DNA of 64,000 nucleotides, taken from the NCBI RefSeq assembly GCF_036173125.1, contig NZ_CP108054.1:7593001-7657000 (forward strand), given 5' to 3'. The DNA is from Streptomyces sp. NBC_00286. GTDB taxonomy: Bacteria; Actinomycetota; Actinomycetes; Streptomycetales; Streptomycetaceae. Position numbers and translations under genes: made by a program. The notes under the pieces were generated by a model. That model was given only the letters and a program-made list of their open reading frames with translations. It was not told the DNA's origin and searched no databases. Below are positions 60,398 to 64,000 of the stretch, piece by piece (position 1 is the first letter of the stretch; each line of letters opens with the position of its first letter).

Positions 60398-61951
60398 ATG
60401 ACCACCGGCACCACCGGCCGTCATGTCACCCTGCTCACGGAGGGCACGTATCCGCTGGTCCACGGCGGGGTCAGCACCTGGTGCGACCAGCTCGTGAAGG
60501 GCATGCCCGAAGTCGAGTTCAACCTCATATCGCTCGCCGGCAGCGGTCGCGAACCCGTGACCTGGGAGCTGCCGTCCAACGTCTACCAGCATATATCCGT
60601 GCCCCTGTGGGGCAGGCGCCCCGGCTCCCGGCGCCCACCACGCGGGAGCACCCGCCGCCGCTTCCTCGAGACCTATGAACGGTTCCTGCTGTCCTTCCTC
60701 GACCCCGGCGCGCACTGCGACTTCGGCGAGGCGCTCTACGAACTGGCCCAACTCGCCCGCGAGGGACGGCTGTCGGCGGCCCTGCGCACCGAGGCCGCGC
60801 TGCGCTCGCTCATGGCGATATGGACCCTGCCGCATCTGCCGACCGCCGCCGCCCGGCCCACCGTGCACGACGCGCTGACCGCGACCGACCTGCTGGAACA
60901 CGCGCTGCGCCCGCTCGGCGTACGGCTCCCCGAGGGCTCCGTCTCGCACTCCACCGGCAGCGGCCTCGCCACCCTTCCGGCCCTGGCCGCACGGGAGTTG
61001 GACGGCATACCCTTCCTGCTCACCGAGCACGGCATCTATCTCCGCGAGCGCTATCTCGGCTACCGCAGCGAGGAACAGCGCTGGCCCGTCAAGGCCTTCA
61101 TGCTCGGCTTCTACCGCGAGCTGAACACTCTCGGCTACAAATCAGCCGACCTGATCACCCCGTGCAACCAGTACAACCGCCGCTGGGAGGAACGCGGCGG
61201 CGCCGACCCCGACAAGATCCGTACCGTCTACAACGGCGTCGACCCGGGCGCCTTCCCGCATGCCGGACCTGAGCCGGAGGTGCCCACGCTCACCTGGTGC
61301 GGCCGTATCGACCCCATCAAGGACCTGGAGACACTGATCCGCGCGTACGCCATGGTGCGTGCCGAACTCCCCGAGACCAGGCTGCGGTTGTTCGGTCCCG
61401 TGCCGCCCGGGGGAGAGGCGTACAAGACCAAGCTGGAGAAGCTCGCCGCCGAGCTGGGTGTGACGGACGGGATCAGCTTCGAGGGGCGGATCAGCGAGGT
61501 GTGGCGGGCGTACGCGGCCGGGCATGTGGTGATGCTGTCGTCGATCTCGGAGGGCTTCCCCTTCTCGATCATCGAGGCCATGTCGTGCGGGCGGACCACG
61601 GTCTCCACCGATGTCGGCGGGGTGAAGGAGGCGGTCGGCGACACGGGGTTGGTTGTGCCGCCGCGCGAGCCGGAGAAGATGGCCGCGGCCGCGCTTACGC
61701 TGCTCAAGGACGACGAATGGCGCCTGGCAATGGGCCGGTTGGCGCGCCAGCGCGTCATCGACCGGTTCACGCTTCGCCGTTCCGTGGGCGCCTTCCGCAC
61801 CATCTACCACGAGCTCGCGGGCCTGCCCGAGGTGTACGAGCCGACCGTCGAGACCGTCGTCGACTGGACCGCCGAGTTGCGCGATCCCTGGTACCAGGCT
61901 GTCGCCTGGGGGTCTCCCCGGACGGAGTCTGGGGGAGGGACGGACCGGTGA
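60398..61951 (+). CDS. pelF: GT4-family glycosyltransferase, PelF-like (DUF3492)
   Basis: 517 residues. The N-terminal domain begins VTLLTEGTYPLVHGGVSTWC, the DUF3492 start typical of PelF, and the C-terminal GT-B domain has LTWCGRIDPIKDLETLI, the EX7E motif with Glu385 and Glu393 in EGFPFSIIEAMSCG, and TDVGGVKEAV. PelF polymerises amino-sugar exopolysaccharide from UDP-sugars in the cytoplasm at the membrane. Start ATG 60398 follows GGGGGAACCCC. It lies 80 bases after the deacetylase gene and its stop overlaps the next gene by 4 bases (GTGA). Confidence 0.88.
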   Translation: MTTGTTGRHVTLLTEGTYPLVHGGVSTWCDQLVKGMPEVEFNLISLAGSGREPVTWELPSNVYQHISVPLWGRRPGSRRPPRGSTRRRFLETYERFLLSFLDPGAHCDFGEALYELAQLAREGRLSAALRTEAALRSLMAIWTLPHLPTAAARPTVHDALTATDLLEHALRPLGVRLPEGSVSHSTGSGLATLPALAARELDGIPFLLTEHGIYLRERYLGYRSEEQRWPVKAFMLGFYRELNTLGYKSADLITPCNQYNRRWEERGGADPDKIRTVYNGVDPGAFPHAGPEPEVPTLTWCGRIDPIKDLETLIRAYAMVRAELPETRLRLFGPVPPGGEAYKTKLEKLAAELGVTDGISFEGRISEVWRAYAAGHVVMLSSISEGFPFSIIEAMSCGRTTVSTDVGGVKEAVGDTGLVVPPREPEKMAAAALTLLKDDEWRLAMGRLARQRVIDRFTLRRSVGAFRTIYHELAGLPEVYEPTVETVVDWTAELRDPWYQAVAWGSPRTESGGGTDR

Positions 61952-63474
61952 GCGGTTCGGTCTGGATGCCGCCCGGCGCGCCGTACGACACCCTGCCCGC
62001 CGTACCGCGCCGACGCCGGCCCAGCTGGGCGGAGCCCGACCCGGTGGACGAACTCGCCACGCGCCTCGACGAGTTCATAGCCGCCGCCGTCCACCCCGAC
62101 GAGATCGCCGCGCTCCTGGAGTCCGACGGCATGTCGGACGACCAGATACGCGAGAAGTACGGCTGCAAGGACTCGTTCTCGCTGGCCGAGGAACTGTACG
62201 CACGCGCCGAACGCCGCCACCCCGAACCGGCGGGCCCGCCCCACGACCCCTGGCGCATAGGCCTGTTGGGCTGCCTGCTCCGAGGCGTCGTGTTCGCGCT
62301 GCCCGGACTCGGCTACGTCCTCGGGGCGCCCCTCCTCGCGGGCCCCGAGGACGGCCTAGGACTCCCGGCCGGTACGGCGCCGCTGCTGGCCGGCGCCCTG
62401 TGCGGCTGGGCCTGGAACCAGGGCCTGGCCCACCGGGCGTACTCGTGGCTGGGCCTGGGCGACCGCACCGCCTCCCGCCGCTCGCTCCTGATCGGCGCTC
62501 CGGCGGGCGCCCTGCTCGGCTCCCTGGTCGCCCTGGCCGTCGCCGCGGACCATCTCGGCGCGGTCGCCTTCGCGGCCGGGCAGTCCTGCTACCTCGGGGC
62601 GGCCACCGTGCTGCTGGTGATGGGCCGCGAACGGGCCCTGCTGGCCGCGCTGCTGCCGATGGCGGCGGGCGCCTTGGTGGCACTGGCGCGGCCGGTTCCG
62701 GACGCTGCGCGGCTGGTGTTGTTGCTGGGCTCGCTGGCGGCGGTGTCGGCGTTGGCGGTGCGTGAAGTGGCTCCGGCGGTACGGGAGTCGGGGGAGAACG
62801 GGAAGCGGATGAGCTGGGCGGCGGGGTTCGCAGCGTTGGTGCCTTTCCGAGGCGACGGGAAGCGCTCCCGCCCCGGCGCAGCACCCTGGCTCGGCGCGTC
62901 GCTGCCGTACGCCTTCTTCGGGGTGGGCAGCGGCGTACTCGTGGTCTACGTGGCGCTTGGTGACGTCCTGGCCGAGGGCGCCGGTTCGGATGCCGCGATC
63001 GCCGCGCCGGCCGCGGTGGCGCTCACGCTGAGCATGGGGCCCGCGGAGTGGCTGTTGTACCGGTTCCGGAGCGGTAGCCTCGCCGGGCTGCGCTCCAGCC
63101 GTACGTCCCGTGCGTTCTGGCGGACCACCGCGGTCACCCTCGTGAAGTGCCTCAGCGGCTATCTCGCGGCGCTGTTCCTGCTCAGCATCGCCACGGCCGC
63201 GCTGTGGCCCGACGCGCCCGGCCTGGGCGGCGTACGCCTCACCGCCCTGCTGCTCCTCGGCGTGGTCCTGTGGACAGGCCTGCTGCTTCAGTCTTTTGGC
63301 GCGGTCCTGAGCGCCGCGGTGGTCTGCTGCGCCGCGGGGCTCGCGCAGAGCGTGGCGCTGCTGGTGGATGGTGCGGACCCGCACCTGATCGGCCTCGTGG
63401 TGTATGCCACGGCCGCCGGCGTACTGGCGTCCTTGGTGTGCTGGCTGCTGGGCAGAGCGACGGCCCACCGGTGA
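61948..63474 (+). CDS. Polytopic membrane protein, probable exopolysaccharide exporter (PelG-like role)
   Basis: 508 residues. A cytoplasmic N-terminal region of about 95 residues (with DEIAALLESDGMSDDQIREK) is followed by about twelve membrane helices (PWRIGLLGCLLRGVVFALPG, and so on to GVLASLVCWLLGRATA). The size and topology match MOP-superfamily flippases such as PelG, but I cannot confirm homology by eye; the role in moving the polymer across the membrane is inferred from its place after pelF. GTG 61948 overlaps the pelF stop (GTGA), and its TGA overlaps the next gene, so all three are translationally coupled. Confidence 0.75.
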   Translation: MSGSVWMPPGAPYDTLPAVPRRRRPSWAEPDPVDELATRLDEFIAAAVHPDEIAALLESDGMSDDQIREKYGCKDSFSLAEELYARAERRHPEPAGPPHDPWRIGLLGCLLRGVVFALPGLGYVLGAPLLAGPEDGLGLPAGTAPLLAGALCGWAWNQGLAHRAYSWLGLGDRTASRRSLLIGAPAGALLGSLVALAVAADHLGAVAFAAGQSCYLGAATVLLVMGRERALLAALLPMAAGALVALARPVPDAARLVLLLGSLAAVSALAVREVAPAVRESGENGKRMSWAAGFAALVPFRGDGKRSRPGAAPWLGASLPYAFFGVGSGVLVVYVALGDVLAEGAGSDAAIAAPAAVALTLSMGPAEWLLYRFRSGSLAGLRSSRTSRAFWRTTAVTLVKCLSGYLAALFLLSIATAALWPDAPGLGGVRLTALLLLGVVLWTGLLLQSFGAVLSAAVVCCAAGLAQSVALLVDGADPHLIGLVVYATAAGVLASLVCWLLGRATAHR

Positions 63475-64000
63475 GCCGTTTGCTGGTTCCGTACTACGAG
63501 CACCCGTCGGTCCGCCCCGCGGAGTGGGAGGCGATAGTCGCCGCGGCGCCCCGCCTTTACGGGGTTGTGCTGAACCCGGCCAGCGGGCCTGGGGAGGTGC
63601 CGGACTCGGCGTTCGCGGAGATCGCGGAGCGTCTGCGCGCGGCCGAGGTGCGGGTCTTCGGGTACGTGGACACCGCCTACGGCCGCCGCCCGCGTGCCGA
63701 GGTCGCCGCCGACCTGACCCGACACCGCGACTGGTACGGCACGAACGGCGCGTTCCTCGACCAAGTAGCCACTGGGCTAGGTGAGTTCGGCCACTACCAG
63801 CGGCTGGCTACGGCGGCCTGGGGTGCGGGCTGCGACACCTTGGTCTTCAACCACGGGGCGCCACCGCATGTCGCGTACGGCAGGCTGGCGGACGTCCTGG
63901 TCACGTTCGAGGGCTCCTGGGAGACGTACCGGACGCTGCGGCCCGCCCCCTGGAAGGGCGGTTCGCGCACGCGCCTGTGCCACCTGGTGTACGGGGTGCC
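63471..64000 (+). CDS. Spherulin-4 family protein (GH135/Sph3-like), 3' end outside window
   Basis: The open frame from GTG 63471 (GTGA overlap with the previous gene) encodes 176 residues before the window ends. It has the spherulin-4 pattern: LLVPYYEHPSV, VVLNPASGPG, VFGYVDTAYGRRP, WYGTNGAFLDQ and VLVTFEGSWETY. Fungal Sph3 (GH135) cleaves galactosaminogalactan and is encoded with Agd3. The usual Asp-Glu pair of the FLDE segment reads Asp-Gln here; the later Glu in TFEGSW is kept. There is no signal peptide, so it may act in the cytoplasm or depend on another route. Confidence 0.85.
   Translation, partial: MSRLLVPYYEHPSVRPAEWEAIVAAAPRLYGVVLNPASGPGEVPDSAFAEIAERLRAAEVRVFGYVDTAYGRRPRAEVAADLTRHRDWYGTNGAFLDQVATGLGEFGHYQRLATAAWGAGCDTLVFNHGAPPHVAYGRLADVLVTFEGSWETYRTLRPAPWKGGSRTRLCHLVYGV

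Overview
The window is chromosomal DNA from a Streptomyces-type actinomycete. The evidence is very high GC, GTG/TTG starts behind AGGAGG-like sites, both GlnA-type and GlnII-type glutamine synthetases, a starch-degrading pair (alpha-amylase and pullulanase), the lipB-lipA pair, a single-chain AceE, a long 2-oxoglutarate/pyruvate dehydrogenase E2 with two lipoyl domains, and a family of dispersed intergenic repeats ending in CCCCGCGCCCCT. No rRNA, tRNA, CRISPR array, transposase or prophage gene was found. Most of the window looks like conserved core with a few accessory cassettes.

Layout. 1-4.8 kb: the 3' part of a CU044_5270-family gene, then a minus-strand cassette of a small secreted protein, an ABC ATPase and an FtsX-type permease. 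5.0-9.9 kb: secreted alpha-amylase, secreted pullulanase and a small tautomerase-family isomerase. 9.9-15.2 kb: TetR regulator, lipoprotein, a DUF1996 secreted protein with a Gln/Asp/Gly repeat, and a two-component system. 15.4-18.4 kb: nucleotide-sugar-epimerase-like protein, orphan winged-helix regulator, 53-aa protein and glnII. 18.6-24.3 kb: MarR/hydrolase divergent pair with a palindromic operator, small secreted proteins, a truncated PH-domain gene, pspAB and htpX. 24.4-30.3 kb: glnA, RDD protein, DUF4191 protein, lipA and lipB. 30.5-42.9 kb: XRE/TPR regulator, FAD oxidoreductase, TIGR01777 epimerase, GNAT, MarP protease, PGRP amidase, DUF4240, SDR, WYL regulator, and an NSS transporter with its MetS small subunit. 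42.9-58 kb: aceE, a giant P-type ATPase with two small partners, GntR, sucB, lpd and pepA. 58.3-64 kb: an exopolysaccharide cluster that runs off the right edge.

How the genes connect. lipB and lipA make the lipoyl cofactor used by the two lipoyl domains of the E2; AceE supplies a pyruvate E1 and Lpd the E3, so the window holds much of the 2-oxoacid dehydrogenase machinery. Both glutamine synthetase genes have two GlnR-box-like sites 22 bp apart upstream. The amylase and pullulanase genes share a CTTGC...GCAAG element upstream, suggesting common control by a MalR/Reg1-type regulator.

The most interesting system is at the right edge: a secreted CE18/Agd3-like deacetylase, a PelF-type GT4 glycosyltransferase, a 12-helix membrane protein and a spherulin-4 (GH135-like) protein in tightly coupled order. 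This combination recalls both the bacterial Pel locus and the fungal galactosaminogalactan cluster, and suggests a secreted, partly deacetylated amino-sugar polymer. Other notable items are a 43-aa microprotein beside the P-type ATPase, a long inverted repeat at 33.75-34.28 kb, and a nested three-form series of the dispersed intergenic repeat.
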